Assembly: GCF_003852405.1 (NCBI RefSeq)
Contig: NZ_QAJM01000029.1
Location: forward strand, 1-52,526
Source: Pseudomonas sp. KBW05
GTDB taxonomy: Bacteria > Pseudomonadota > Gammaproteobacteria > Pseudomonadales > Pseudomonadaceae
Direction of reading: 5' to 3'
Length of the DNA stretch: 52,526 nucleotides
The notes under the pieces are model-generated. The model saw only the letters and a program-made list of their open reading frames with translations, was not told the DNA's origin and ran no database searches. This document shows positions 28,661-37,700 of the stretch, in pieces. The first letter of the stretch is position 1. Each line of letters begins with the position of its first letter. The translations under genes and the position numbers were made by a program.

Positions 28661-29911
28661 ATGACCACCCGAAGCCATTGCCAAACCCTCGACGATCAAG
28701 ACCCGCTGGCGCCGCTGCGCCAGCAGTTCGCCTTGCCCGACGGCGTCATCTACCTCGACGGCAACTCCCTCGGCGCCCGTCCGGTGACGGCGCTGGCGCG
28801 GGCGCAACAGGTGATCAGCGAGGAGTGGGGCAATGGCTTGATCCGCAGCTGGAACAGCGCCGGCTGGGCCGAATTGTCCCAACGCCTGGGCAATCGCCTG
28901 GCCCCGTTGATCGGCGCGCGCGACGGCGAAGTGGTGATCACCGATACCACCTCGATCAACCTGTTCAAGGTGCTCAGCGCCGCGTTGACGGTGCAGCGCC
29001 AGCGTCACCCGCAGCGCAAGGTGATCGTTAGCGAAGCGAGCAACTTTCCCACCGACCTGTACATCGCCGAAGGCCTGGCCGAGCTGCTGCAACAGGGTTA
29101 CTCCCTGCGGCTGGTCAACAGCCCGGACGAGTTGCCACACGCCATCGACGCCGACGTGGCGGTAGTGATGCTCACCCACGTCAACTACAAGACCGGCTAC
29201 ATGTACGACATGCAGGCGCTCACTGCGTTGAGCCACGAATGCGGCGCGCTGAGTATCTGGGACCTGGCGCATTCGGCAGGCGCCGTGCCCATCGACCTGC
29301 ACCAGGCCGCTGCCGATTACGCGATTGGTTGCACCTACAAATACCTCAATGGCGGCCCGGGTTCCCAGGCGTTTGTGTGGGTCAACCCGGCGCTGGTGGA
29401 CCTGGTGCGCCAGCCGTTGTCGGGCTGGTTTGGGCATACGCGCCAGTTCGCCATGGAATCGGCCTATGCGCCGAGCGCCGGTATTGCCCGTTACCTGTGC
29501 GGCACCCAGCCGATCACCTCGCTGGCCATGGTGGAATGCGGCCTGGAGATTTTTGCGCAGACCGATATGGCCAGCTTGCGCCGCAAATCCCTGGCGTTGA
29601 CCGACTTGTTCATCGCGTTGGTCGAAGCGCGTTGCGCTGCCCACGGGCTGGTGCTGATCACCCCGCGTGAACACGCCAAGCGCGGCAGTCACGTGAGTTT
29701 TGAACACCCTGAAGGTTATGCGGTGATCCAGGCCCTGATCGCCCGGGGCGTGATCGGTGACTACCGCGAGCCGCGCATCATGCGGTTTGGGTTTACGCCG
29801 TTGTACACAAGCTTTACCGAGGTATTTGATGCCGTGGAGATCCTCGGTGAAATCCTCGATCAGCGCACCTGGGACCAGCCACAATTCAAAGTCAGAAATA
29901 GCGTCACCTGA
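28661..29911 (+). CDS. kynU: Kynureninase
   Basis: PLP enzyme that cleaves kynurenine to anthranilate and L-alanine, linking kynBA to antABC. It is 416 residues long. Signatures are [12 protein letters not shown] near residue 30, [13 protein letters not shown] near 200 and the PLP lysine in [12 protein letters not shown] near residue 227, all as in KynU. AGGA lies six bases before the ATG. The next gene, a permease, follows after a REPIN and probably belongs to the same unit. Confidence 0.95.
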   Translation: MTTRSHCQTLDDQDPLAPLRQQFALPDGVIYLDGNSLGARPVTALARAQQVISEEWGNGLIRSWNSAGWAELSQRLGNRLAPLIGARDGEVVITDTTSINLFKVLSAALTVQRQRHPQRKVIVSEASNFPTDLYIAEGLAELLQQGYSLRLVNSPDELPHAIDADVAVVMLTHVNYKTGYMYDMQALTALSHECGALSIWDLAHSAGAVPIDLHQAAADYAIGCTYKYLNGGPGSQAFVWVNPALVDLVRQPLSGWFGHTRQFAMESAYAPSAGIARYLCGTQPITSLAMVECGLEIFAQTDMASLRRKSLALTDLFIALVEARCAAHGLVLITPREHAKRGSHVSFEHPEGYAVIQALIARGVIGDYREPRIMRFGFTPLYTSFTEVFDAVEILGEILDQRTWDQPQFKVRNSVT

Positions 29912-29944
29912 CACAACACATATCAACATGTGGAGTGGGCTTGT

Positions 29945-30031
29945 GTGGGAGCGGGCTTGCTCGCGAAAGCGGTAGATCAGCAATACATGTGCAAGCTGAC
30001 CCACCGCATTCGCGAGCAAGCCCGCTCCCAC
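29945..30031. repeat. REPIN R7
   Basis: Inverted pair of the common palindrome between kynU and the downstream permease gene, hence possibly inside a transcription unit. Near-identical to R5. Confidence 0.9.
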
Positions 30032-30088
30032 AGGGGATCTGCGTCAATATTCAAACCGTGCAATCACAATAATAAAGGGGCACACCAC

Positions 30089-31495
30089 GTGACCACGCCA
30101 GACACCGGCTTTGCAGAAATTACCCAACGCGAACTGGGCCTGAGGCGCCAGCTCACTTCCGGCCAGATGAGCATGATCGCCATCGGCGGCGCCATTGGCA
30201 CCGGGCTGTTCATGGGCAGCGCCTACGCCATCGGTTATGCCGGGCCCAGCGTACTGGTGAGCTACGCCATCGGCGCGTTGATCACCTTGCTGTTGATGGG
30301 TTGCCTGGCGGAGATGACGGTGGCCCATTCCACCTCTGGCTCCTTTGGTGCCTACGCCGAGTTCTATATCAGCCCGCTGGCCGGGTTCCTGGTGCGTTAT
30401 GCCTATTGGGCGGCGATTGTGCTGGCGGTGGGCGCCGAGGTCACGGCGGTGGCGATGTACATGAAGTACTGGTTCGCCAACGTGCCGGAGTGGGTGTGGA
30501 TCGTGTCGTTTTCCAGCGTACTGATCCTGCTCAACGCCATCAGCGTGAAGACCTTCGGTAACTTCGAATACTGGTTCTCGACGATCAAGATCAGCGCCAT
30601 CGTCGGCTTCATCATCCTGGCGGTGTACGTGGTGTTCGGTTCCGGCAACCCGGAATACGGCGTGCAGAACTACACGGCCCACGACGGCTTTTTCCCCCAT
30701 GGCCTGAGCGGTATGTGGATGGCGGTGATCGTGTCAATCTTCAGTTACCTGAGCGTGGAGATGATCGCCGTGGCGGCCGGTGAAGCGGCCGACCCGGAAC
30801 AGGCGGTGAAAAAAGCCTTCCGCGCCACCATTGTGCGGCTGGTGGTGTTTTACCTGCTGACCCTGGCGCTGATGCTCGCCATCGTGCCGTGGAACCAGGC
30901 CGGGCAGACCCAGAGCCCGTTCGTCACGGTGATGCAGACCATCGGCATTCCCGGCGCCACCGGGGTGATGAACTTCGTGATCCTGATCGCGGCGCTGTCG
31001 GCAATGAACAGCCAGTTGTATATCACCACGCGCATGATGTTCAGCCTGTCCCGCGCCGGGTTCGCGCCCAAGTCCATGGGCGCCCTGAGCAAGAGCGGCA
31101 TCCCGTTGAACGCGCTGTTGCTGTCCAGCTCGGGCATTGCCCTGGCGACCCTGCTCAACGTGGTGTACCCGGAAAGCTCGTTCACCCTGATGATGGCGAT
31201 CTCGATGTTTGGTGCGATCTTCACCTGGTTCATGATCTTTCTCACGCACCTGTTCTTCCGCCGCTATCGCAAGCGCCATGGCGGGCCGAAGCTGTCGTTC
31301 CAGCTGCGCCTGTTTCCCTACAGCACGCTGCTGGGCCTGGTGCTGATGGGCGCGGTGATGATCACCACGTACTTCACTGAGGCGTTCAAGATGACCCTGG
31401 TGTTTGGCGTGCCGTTCCTGCTGATTCTGTCGGCGGTGTATTACGGGTTCTTCCGCAAGGGGCGGGCCAAGGTGTCAGACAAGGCTCTGGCGTAA
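30089..31495 (+). CDS. Amino-acid permease next to kynU
   Basis: A 468-residue APC-superfamily transporter with about 12 membrane helices. Signatures are ELGLRRQLTSGQMSMIAIGG, GAIGTGLFMGS and the mid-protein EMIAVAAGEAADPEQAV. I chose the GTG at 30089: AAAGGGG lies eight bases upstream, while the open frame upstream runs through REP sequence and is not coding. Position after kynU suggests uptake of tryptophan, kynurenine or another substrate of the route, but homologues carry several amino acids (GABA, alanine, aromatic). Its 3' end overlaps the convergent LysR gene by 55 bases. Confidence 0.8.
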   Translation: MTTPDTGFAEITQRELGLRRQLTSGQMSMIAIGGAIGTGLFMGSAYAIGYAGPSVLVSYAIGALITLLLMGCLAEMTVAHSTSGSFGAYAEFYISPLAGFLVRYAYWAAIVLAVGAEVTAVAMYMKYWFANVPEWVWIVSFSSVLILLNAISVKTFGNFEYWFSTIKISAIVGFIILAVYVVFGSGNPEYGVQNYTAHDGFFPHGLSGMWMAVIVSIFSYLSVEMIAVAAGEAADPEQAVKKAFRATIVRLVVFYLLTLALMLAIVPWNQAGQTQSPFVTVMQTIGIPGATGVMNFVILIAALSAMNSQLYITTRMMFSLSRAGFAPKSMGALSKSGIPLNALLLSSSGIALATLLNVVYPESSFTLMMAISMFGAIFTWFMIFLTHLFFRRYRKRHGGPKLSFQLRLFPYSTLLGLVLMGAVMITTYFTEAFKMTLVFGVPFLLILSAVYYGFFRKGRAKVSDKALA

Positions 31496-32337
31496 CCGGG
31501 CAGTTGATCGAACGAGCGTGCGGCTAACAACAGGCGGCGACGGGCCCAGTCTTCATTGAGCGGCTGGGTCTTGAAGCGCTGCGCTGCCGGCCACCGCTGC
31601 AGTGCGGCCTGGGGCACGATGCCCAGGCCGACGCCGCCGGCGACCATGCGGATCACTCCATCAAAGCCCTCGGCGCGAATCCGTGTGTGCAGGCGAAACC
31701 CGGCGTGCAACGCCTGTTCCTCCAGGTACACCGCCAGTGCGCTGCTGGCGGCCAGGCCGACGTAGTCGTGTTGCAGGCTGTCGATAAAGCTCACGCTGCC
31801 CACGGCCAGGGGATGGTCCAGCGGCATGATCAACACCAGCGGGTCGTCGCGAAAGGGCTTGGTCTGCAAGCCGTGGGTGTCTACTGCGTCGGAAATAATC
31901 CCGAGGTCCGCCGTGCCCTGGCGCAACGCCTGGGTGATGCGCAGGCTGGGCAGCTCTTGCAGGTCGATATCGAGGTTGGGGTGTTCGTGCAGAAAGTCCG
32001 CGAGCAATTCCGGCAGGTATTCGCTCAGGGCCGTGGTGTTGCACAGCAGGCGCACCTGGCCTTTGCTGCCGTTGGCGTATTCGGCCAGGTCCTGTTGCAG
32101 GTGCTCGGCCTGTTGCAGCAGCAGGCGGGCGTGGCGGGCGAGGGCAGTGCCGGCGGGTGTTGGGGTGACACCACGGCGGCCGCGGTCAAGGAATTCGATG
32201 CCCAGTGAAGCTTCCATGGCGCGGATGCGTGCGCTCGCGGCGGCCAGGGACAAATGGCTGCGGGCGGCGCCGGCGGTGATGTTGCCGGTGTCGAGGATGT
32301 GCAGGTAGAGGCGCAGGTCGATCAGGTCAAAGTGCAT
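31441..32337 (-). CDS. LysR-type regulator, target unknown
   Basis: A 298-residue LysR protein. The HTH region reads LRLYLHILDTGNITAGAARSHLSLAAASARI in outline, and the effector domain ends with LPGYARALSDTLARP. The start at 32337 is the normal N-terminus; an upstream extension comes from REP sequence. Its stop lies within the 3' end of the permease gene (55-base antiparallel overlap). It is divergent from the TSUP permease gene, which is the most likely target. Ligand unknown. Confidence 0.85.
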   Translation of the reverse strand: MHFDLIDLRLYLHILDTGNITAGAARSHLSLAAASARIRAMEASLGIEFLDRGRRGVTPTPAGTALARHARLLLQQAEHLQQDLAEYANGSKGQVRLLCNTTALSEYLPELLADFLHEHPNLDIDLQELPSLRITQALRQGTADLGIISDAVDTHGLQTKPFRDDPLVLIMPLDHPLAVGSVSFIDSLQHDYVGLAASSALAVYLEEQALHAGFRLHTRIRAEGFDGVIRMVAGGVGLGIVPQAALQRWPAAQRFKTQPLNEDWARRRLLLAARSFDQLPGYARALSDTLARPLRKNP

Positions 32338-32369
32338 GGTCCGGGTTCTCGGGTGGTTGGGCTGGCCTC

Positions 32370-32451
32370 TTCGCGAGCAAGCCCGCTCCCACATTCGATC
32401 GCATTCTCATGTTGGAACTCGGTCAAATGTGGGAGCGGGCTTGCTCGCGAA
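32370..32451. repeat. REP pair R8, outward arrangement
   Basis: Two copies in the order TTCGCGAGCAAG... then ...CTTGCTCGCGAA, the opposite arrangement to most pairs in the window. The spacer holds GTTGGAACTCGGTCAAAT. The reverse complement of R9 matches it at about 75 of 82 positions. It lies between the divergent LysR and TSUP genes. Confidence 0.85.
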
Positions 32452-32536
32452 GGCGGCATCAGCCTCACACAAAACAAGAGGCTGCCTCAGTATATGGCGA
32501 ATTCCCAACCCCGCCCCAACCCCGCACAATCAGCCC

Positions 32537-33301
32537 ATGAATACCGTCCTCGCGTTCTACCAAGACATCGGTCCCGCCCTGACCCTGCTGGTGTTCGGCA
32601 CTTTCCTGCTGGCCGGCACGGTCAAGGGTGTGATCGGCCTGGGCCTGCCCACCGTCGCCATGGGCTTGCTCGGCCTGGCTATGCTGCCGGCGCAGGCTGC
32701 GGCGCTGCTGATCATTCCCTCGACGGTCACCAATCTCTGGCAACTGGCGTTCGGTGGCCATTTGAGCGCGTTGCTCAAACGCCTGTGGCCGATGTTGTTG
32801 CTGATCGCTCTCGGCACCGGGCTTGGCACCGTGTGGCTGGGGATGGACGGCGGCCGTTGGGTGGTGCACGCATTGGGCGGGGCATTGCTGGTGTATGCGT
32901 TGAGCGGTCTGTTCTTGCCCACGTTCAAGGTCAAGCCTGCAAACGAACGCTGGTTGGGCCCGCTGTGTGGCGTGATCACCGGCGTTATTACCTCGGCCAC
33001 CGGCGTGTTTGTGATTCCTGCGGTGCCGTATTTGCAGGCGCTGGGCTTGAACCGCGATCAGCTGGTGCAGGCGTTGGGGCTGTCATTTACCGTCTCGACC
33101 CTGGCGCTGGCCGCCGGGTTGGCCTGGCGCGGTACCCTGGGTGGCGGCGAGATCAATGCCTCGCTGCTGGCGCTGGTGCCGGCGTTGCTGGGCATGTGGC
33201 TCGGCCAGGTGGTGCGTCAGCGCATCAGTGCGCAGCTGTTCAAGCGCGTTTTTTTTATCGGCATGGCGCTGTTGGGCGCTCATCTGCTGATCAGTGGTTA
33301 A
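32537..33301 (+). CDS. TSUP (TauE/SafE) family permease
   Basis: A 254-residue membrane protein with about eight hydrophobic segments. The paired motifs GTVKGVIGLGLPTVAMGLL near residue 28 and GVITGVITSATGVFVIPAVPYL near 140 are the two-fold repeat of the TauE/SafE family. Members move sulfonates, sulfite or other organic acids; the substrate cannot be told here. The ATG at 32537 has no good Shine-Dalgarno, but it gives a normal N-terminus and the upstream frame runs into REP sequence. Confidence 0.78.
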   Translation: MNTVLAFYQDIGPALTLLVFGTFLLAGTVKGVIGLGLPTVAMGLLGLAMLPAQAAALLIIPSTVTNLWQLAFGGHLSALLKRLWPMLLLIALGTGLGTVWLGMDGGRWVVHALGGALLVYALSGLFLPTFKVKPANERWLGPLCGVITGVITSATGVFVIPAVPYLQALGLNRDQLVQALGLSFTVSTLALAAGLAWRGTLGGGEINASLLALVPALLGMWLGQVVRQRISAQLFKRVFFIGMALLGAHLLISG

Positions 33302-33420
33302 CAATCGCCAAGGTATTCGTGCATTTCAGTCAAATGTATTTTGCGGTGCCGCCGCTTATTCCAAGGGGCCGAGGTCGATAGTCTGCGTCCAGACATTTTC
33401 AACCTCTTGGATACCCTCCC

Positions 33421-34011
33421 ATGAAAAAAGTACTCCTGCTCAACGGCGGCAAACAGTTCGCCCACTCCGATGGTCGCTACAACACCACCCTGCATGACAC
33501 CGCCCTGGCCGTGCTGGACCGTGGCGGGATCGACGTCAAGGTCACCCATATCGACGCCGGCTACGACGTGGCCGAAGAAGTCGCCAAGTTCCTCTGGGCC
33601 GACGTGATCATCTACCAAATGCCCGGCTGGTGGATGGGCGCGCCGTGGATCGTGAAGAAGTACATCGACGAAGTCTTCACCGAAGGCCACGGCAGCCTGT
33701 ATGCCAGCGATGGCCGCACCCGTTCCGATGCGTCGCAGAAATACGGCAGCGGCGGCCTGATCCACGGCAAGCAGTACATGCTGTCGCTGACCTGGAACGC
33801 GCCGCAGCAAGCCTTCGACGACCCGAGCGACTTCTTTGAAGCCAAGGGCGTGGACGCCGTGTACTTCCCATTCCACAAGGCCAACGAATTCCTCGGCATG
33901 ACCGGCCTGCCGACCTTCCTCTGTGTGGACGTGATGAAACGCCCGGCCATCGAAGCCGACGTGGCGCGCTACGAGCAGCATCTGGCGCAGGTGTTCAACC
34001 TCTCGGTGTAA
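33421..34011 (+). CDS. mdaB: NAD(P)H:quinone oxidoreductase MdaB-like
   Basis: A flavodoxin-fold FAD enzyme that reduces quinones by two electrons, avoiding semiquinone radicals. It is 196 residues long. MdaB features: KVLLLNGGKQFAHSDG at the start, then the highly characteristic YQMPGWWMGAPWIVKKYIDEVF near residue 65 and SLTWNAPQQAF near 120. A LysR gene follows after 30 bases on the same strand and may control it. Confidence 0.88.
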   Translation: MKKVLLLNGGKQFAHSDGRYNTTLHDTALAVLDRGGIDVKVTHIDAGYDVAEEVAKFLWADVIIYQMPGWWMGAPWIVKKYIDEVFTEGHGSLYASDGRTRSDASQKYGSGGLIHGKQYMLSLTWNAPQQAFDDPSDFFEAKGVDAVYFPFHKANEFLGMTGLPTFLCVDVMKRPAIEADVARYEQHLAQVFNLSV

Positions 34012-34041
34012 GCTGCTGCGAACCGATAACGAGGACCGCCC

Positions 34042-34938
34042 GTGAAAGCCCGATCCGACGAGCTACAAATCTTTGTCAGCGTGATTGAGTGCGGCTCGAT
34101 TTCCGCGGCGGCGGAGCAGGTCGGGCAGACGCCGTCGGCGGTCAGCCGCACGCTGTCGCGCCTGGAGGCCAAGCTCGACACCACGCTGATCAACCGCACG
34201 ACGCGGCGCATGGACCTGACCGAAGAGGGCAAGTATTTCTTCGAGCAGGCCAAGGTCATCCTGGCGCAGATGGATGAGCTGGAAGAACGCCTGTCGTCGC
34301 GCCAGAAAAACCCGGCAGGACGGTTGCGCATCAATGCAGCCGTGCCGTTCATGCTGCATGGGATCGTGCCGTACATCGCCGAGTTTCGCCGCTTGTACCC
34401 GGAAATCCAGCTGGAGCTGAACAGCGATGATTTGATCATCGACTTGCTGGAACAGAGCACCGACATTGCGATTCGTATCGGTGTGTTGGCCGATTCCACC
34501 TTGCATGCCCGTTCCCTCGGCTGTACGCCGCTGCATATCCTTGCCAGCCCCGACTACATCGCGCAATTCGGCGCACCGGCCACGGTGGCCGAGTTGGCCG
34601 ATCACACCTTGCTGGGCTTCACCCAGACCGAAACCCTCAACCACTGGCCGCTGCGCCATGTGGAAGGCGACCGCTGGCTGATCCAACCGAGCGTTTCTGC
34701 GTCCAGCGGCGAAACCCTGCGCCAGTTGGCGCTGGAAGGGCAGGGCATTTGCTGCCTGTCGAACTTCATGACCAGCGCCGATATCGACGCCGGCCGCCTG
34801 GTGCCGGTGCTGGAGGCGTTCAACAGCGGTTATCGCCAGCCGATCCACGCGGTGTATTACCGCAACTCGCAGTTGGCGCTGCGTATCCAGTGTTTCCTCG
34901 ATTTTATCCAGGCCAAGCTGGCGCGGTATGCCTGCTGA
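34042..34938 (+). CDS. LysR-type regulator downstream of mdaB
   Basis: A 298-residue LysR protein starting with GTG; GAGGA lies six bases upstream. The HTH includes SISAAAEQVGQTPSAVSRTLSR, and the subfamily (CrgA/DsdC-like, with NRTTRRMDLTEEG) often controls adjacent oxidoreductases. It follows mdaB closely and precedes an SDR gene, either of which may be its target. The unusual pair CC in QGICCLSNF near residue 235 might be redox-active, but this is speculation. Confidence 0.85.
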   Translation: MKARSDELQIFVSVIECGSISAAAEQVGQTPSAVSRTLSRLEAKLDTTLINRTTRRMDLTEEGKYFFEQAKVILAQMDELEERLSSRQKNPAGRLRINAAVPFMLHGIVPYIAEFRRLYPEIQLELNSDDLIIDLLEQSTDIAIRIGVLADSTLHARSLGCTPLHILASPDYIAQFGAPATVAELADHTLLGFTQTETLNHWPLRHVEGDRWLIQPSVSASSGETLRQLALEGQGICCLSNFMTSADIDAGRLVPVLEAFNSGYRQPIHAVYYRNSQLALRIQCFLDFIQAKLARYAC

Positions 34939-35041
34939 TTCGTGACCTCCGCGCAAGAGTGAATTGGGCGGCAGGGGCTTATTCGTCAAGGATCGGCCCT
35001 TGATACTGAGCCCATCACTTACTCAGTCAGGAGAACGCTCC

Positions 35042-35935
35042 ATGAACGTATTCGTTACCGGCGCCGCAGGTTTTATCGGTGGCTCCATCGCCACCGGCCT
35101 GGTCAAGGCTGGCCACACCGTCACTGGCCTGGTGCGCAGTGCCGAACAAGCCGCTGAAATGACCGCCTTGGGCATCACCCCGGTGATCGGCAGCCTGGAC
35201 GACGCGGCCGTATTGACCGAGCAGGCGCAGCAGGCTGACGCGGTGATCAACGCCGCCAGCAGCGACCATCGTGCGGCAGTGGAAACCTTGCTGGCGGCGC
35301 TGAAAGGTTCGAACAAACCGTTCCTGCACACCAGCGGTTCGAGCATCGTCGGTGATGCGTCGGGCGGCAAATCCAGCGACGTTATTTATTTCGAAGACAA
35401 TCTGCCGGAACCGACGGTGGACAAAGCCGCACGCGTAGCCATCGACAACCTGATCCTGGCCGCCGCCAACGACGGCGTGAATTCGGCGGTGATCTGCAAC
35501 ACCTTGATCTACGGCCACAGCCTCGGCGTGAAGCGTGACAGCGTGCAATTGCCGCGCTTGCTCAAGCAGGCGCGCAAGAGTGGGGTGGTGCGCCATGTGG
35601 GGCCGGGGCAGAATATCTGGTCCAACGTGCACATTGAGGATGTGGTGGCGTTGTACCTGCTGGCACTTGAGAAAAATGTGCCGGGCACGTTCTATTTTGT
35701 CGAAAGCAGCGAGGCGTCGTTTATCGACATGACCACGGCGATTGCCGAAGCCTTGAACCTGGGTCAACCACAGGATTGGCCGTTGGCCGAGGCTGAGGCC
35801 GAGTGGGGTTATGAAATGGCCAACTATGGTTTGGGGTCCAACAGCCGGGTGCGTGGCCAGCGGGCGCGGGAGGTGTTGGGTTGGGTGCCGCAGCGTACGT
35901 CCGTTGTTGAGTGGATTCGCAACGAGATGGTGTGA
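35042..35935 (+). CDS. NAD(P)-dependent epimerase/SDR-family protein
   Basis: A 297-residue extended short-chain dehydrogenase-like protein. The nucleotide-binding motif VTGAAGFIGGSI is at residues 4-15; a Ser/Thr-rich TSGSSIVGD near residue 100 replaces the classical YxxxK core region, and NTLIYGHSLG and WSNVHIEDVV are typical of the atypical SDR group. AGGAG is eight bases before the ATG. The substrate is unknown. The preceding mdaB-lysR pair suggests an oxidative or xenobiotic context, but the link is weak. Confidence 0.75.
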   Translation: MNVFVTGAAGFIGGSIATGLVKAGHTVTGLVRSAEQAAEMTALGITPVIGSLDDAAVLTEQAQQADAVINAASSDHRAAVETLLAALKGSNKPFLHTSGSSIVGDASGGKSSDVIYFEDNLPEPTVDKAARVAIDNLILAAANDGVNSAVICNTLIYGHSLGVKRDSVQLPRLLKQARKSGVVRHVGPGQNIWSNVHIEDVVALYLLALEKNVPGTFYFVESSEASFIDMTTAIAEALNLGQPQDWPLAEAEAEWGYEMANYGLGSNSRVRGQRAREVLGWVPQRTSVVEWIRNEMV

Positions 35936-35961
35936 TGTTCGCTTGATACCGAGTCGCTGCC

Positions 35962-36043
35962 TTCGCGAGCAAGCCCGCTCCCACATTTGACCGAGTTCCA
36001 ACTTTGGAATGCAGTCAAGTGTGGGAGCGGGCTTGCTCGCGAA
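35962..36043. repeat. REP pair R9, outward arrangement
   Basis: Same layout as R8 in inverted orientation, with the spacer sharing TTTGACCGAGTTCCAAC. It lies between the SDR gene and the SulP transporter gene. Confidence 0.85.
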
Positions 36044-36130
36044 GGGGGCCACTCGGTCTTCCAGACTAGCCCCACCCCGCTCAATTCCGTACCATCCCCA
36101 GCCTTATCCCCCGCATTACCCTGGTACCTC

Positions 36131-37576
36131 ATGAACCTCACCCGTCTGCGCGCCGATGCCCTGGCCGGCCTCACCACGTCTTTCGCGCTGCTGCCCGAAT
36201 GCATCGCCTTTGCCCTGGTGGCCCACCTCAACCCGCTGATGGGGCTCTACGGCGCCTTTATCATCTGCACCCTCACGGCCTTGTTCGGTGGCCGGCCCGG
36301 CATGGTCTCCGGTGCGGCGGGCTCGATGGCGGTGGTGATCGTCGCCTTGGTGGTGCAACACGGCGTGGAGTACCTGCTGGCCACGGTGCTGCTGGGCGGG
36401 TTGATCATGATCGCGTTCGGCCTGTTGCGCCTGGGCAAGCTGGTACGCATGGTGCCGCACCCGGTGATGCTCGGCTTCGTGAATGGCTTGGCGATCATCA
36501 TTGCGTTGGCCCAGTTGGAGCACTTCAAAAGCGGTGAGCACTGGCTCAGCGGCACGCCGTTGTACGTGATGATCGGCCTGGTGCTGGTGACCATGGCCAT
36601 TGTCTACCTGCTGCCGCGCATCACCCGTGCAGTGCCGCCGGCGCTGGTGGCGATCCTTGGCGTCGGCCTGGCGGTGTACCTGCTCGGCCTGCCGACCCGC
36701 ACCCTGGGCGACATGGCCCACATCTCCGGTGGCCTGCCCACCTTTGCCCTGCCGCAAATTCCCTGGACCCTGGAAACCCTCGGCATCATCGCGCCTTACG
36801 CGTTCCTGATGGCCATGGTCGGCCTGCTGGAAACCCTGCTCACCCTCAACCTCACCGACGAAATCACCGAGACCCGTGGCTACCCCGACCGCGAAAGCGT
36901 GGCCCTGGGCGCGGCGAATATGGTCTCCGGTGTGTTTGGCGGCATGGGCGGTTGCGCGATGATCGGGCAAACCGTGATCAACCTCAGTTCCGGTGGGCGC
37001 GGGCGTTTCTCCGGGGTGTTTGCCGGGGTGATGATCCTGTTGTTCATCTTGTTTCTGTCGCCGTTTATCGAGCGGATCCCACTCGCCGCGCTGGTCGGGG
37101 TGATGTTCGTGGTGTCCCAGCAGACCTTCGCCTGGGCGTCGTTGCGGGTCATCAACAAGGTGCCGCTCAACGATGTGCTGGTGATTATCGCGGTGACGGT
37201 GATCACGGTATTCACCGACCTGGCCACGGCGGTGTTGTGCGGGATTGTGATTGCGGCGCTGAACTTCGCCTGGCAGCAGGCGCGGGAACTGTATGCCGAT
37301 GAGCATCTGGAGGCCGATGGCAGCAAGCTCTATCGCCTGCACGGCACGTTGTTCTTTGCCTCGACCACGCCGTTTCTGAATCAGTTCGACCCGGCCAACG
37401 ACCCGGCCCAGGTGACGCTGGATTGCCGTCACCTGAGCTTTGTCGATTACTCAGCGATTGCCGCGCTGATGACCCTGCGCGAGCGCTACGCCAAGGCCGG
37501 CAAGCATCTGCGGGTGCTGCACTTGTCGGAGCGCTGCAAGAAGCTGCTCAAGCGCGCCAAGGTGCATCACGACTGA
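36131..37576 (+). CDS. SulP-family anion transporter with STAS domain
   Basis: A 481-residue inner-membrane transporter of the SLC26/SulP family. It starts with [26 protein letters not shown], the usual first helix, and has about 10-12 membrane segments including GRPGMVSGAAGSMAVV near residue 55 and the GYPDRESVALGAANMVSGVFGG region near 255. A cytosolic STAS domain occupies about residues 380-481 (VTLDCRHLSFVDYSAIAAL). Substrates in the family are sulfate, bicarbonate or dicarboxylates; none can be chosen here. The ATG at 36131 starts the transporter; the upstream open frame is REP-derived. Confidence 0.85.
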   Translation: MNLTRLRADALAGLTTSFALLPECIAFALVAHLNPLMGLYGAFIICTLTALFGGRPGMVSGAAGSMAVVIVALVVQHGVEYLLATVLLGGLIMIAFGLLRLGKLVRMVPHPVMLGFVNGLAIIIALAQLEHFKSGEHWLSGTPLYVMIGLVLVTMAIVYLLPRITRAVPPALVAILGVGLAVYLLGLPTRTLGDMAHISGGLPTFALPQIPWTLETLGIIAPYAFLMAMVGLLETLLTLNLTDEITETRGYPDRESVALGAANMVSGVFGGMGGCAMIGQTVINLSSGGRGRFSGVFAGVMILLFILFLSPFIERIPLAALVGVMFVVSQQTFAWASLRVINKVPLNDVLVIIAVTVITVFTDLATAVLCGIVIAALNFAWQQARELYADEHLEADGSKLYRLHGTLFFASTTPFLNQFDPANDPAQVTLDCRHLSFVDYSAIAALMTLRERYAKAGKHLRVLHLSERCKKLLKRAKVHHD

Positions 37577-37599
37577 TTGAGTGGTGAGCTGGAATACTT

Positions 37600-37692
37600 G
37601 TGGCGAGGGAGCTTGCTCCCGCTGGGCTGCGTAGCGGCCCCAAAAAACTTGGGAGCGCTGCGCACTCCAGCGGGAGCAAGCTCCCTCGCCAC
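37600..37692. repeat. REPIN R10 of the second family
   Basis: Inverted pair of the GTGGCGAGGGAGCTTGCTC palindrome between the convergent sulP and lprI-like genes. Near-identical to R4 inside the ant operon. Confidence 0.9.
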
Positions 37693-37700
37693 AAATAGTT

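Noticed and set aside
29930-30088. N-terminal extensions with MWERACSR-like sequences on several genes
   Set aside because: These come from translation of the REP palindrome; each affected gene has a better start downstream.
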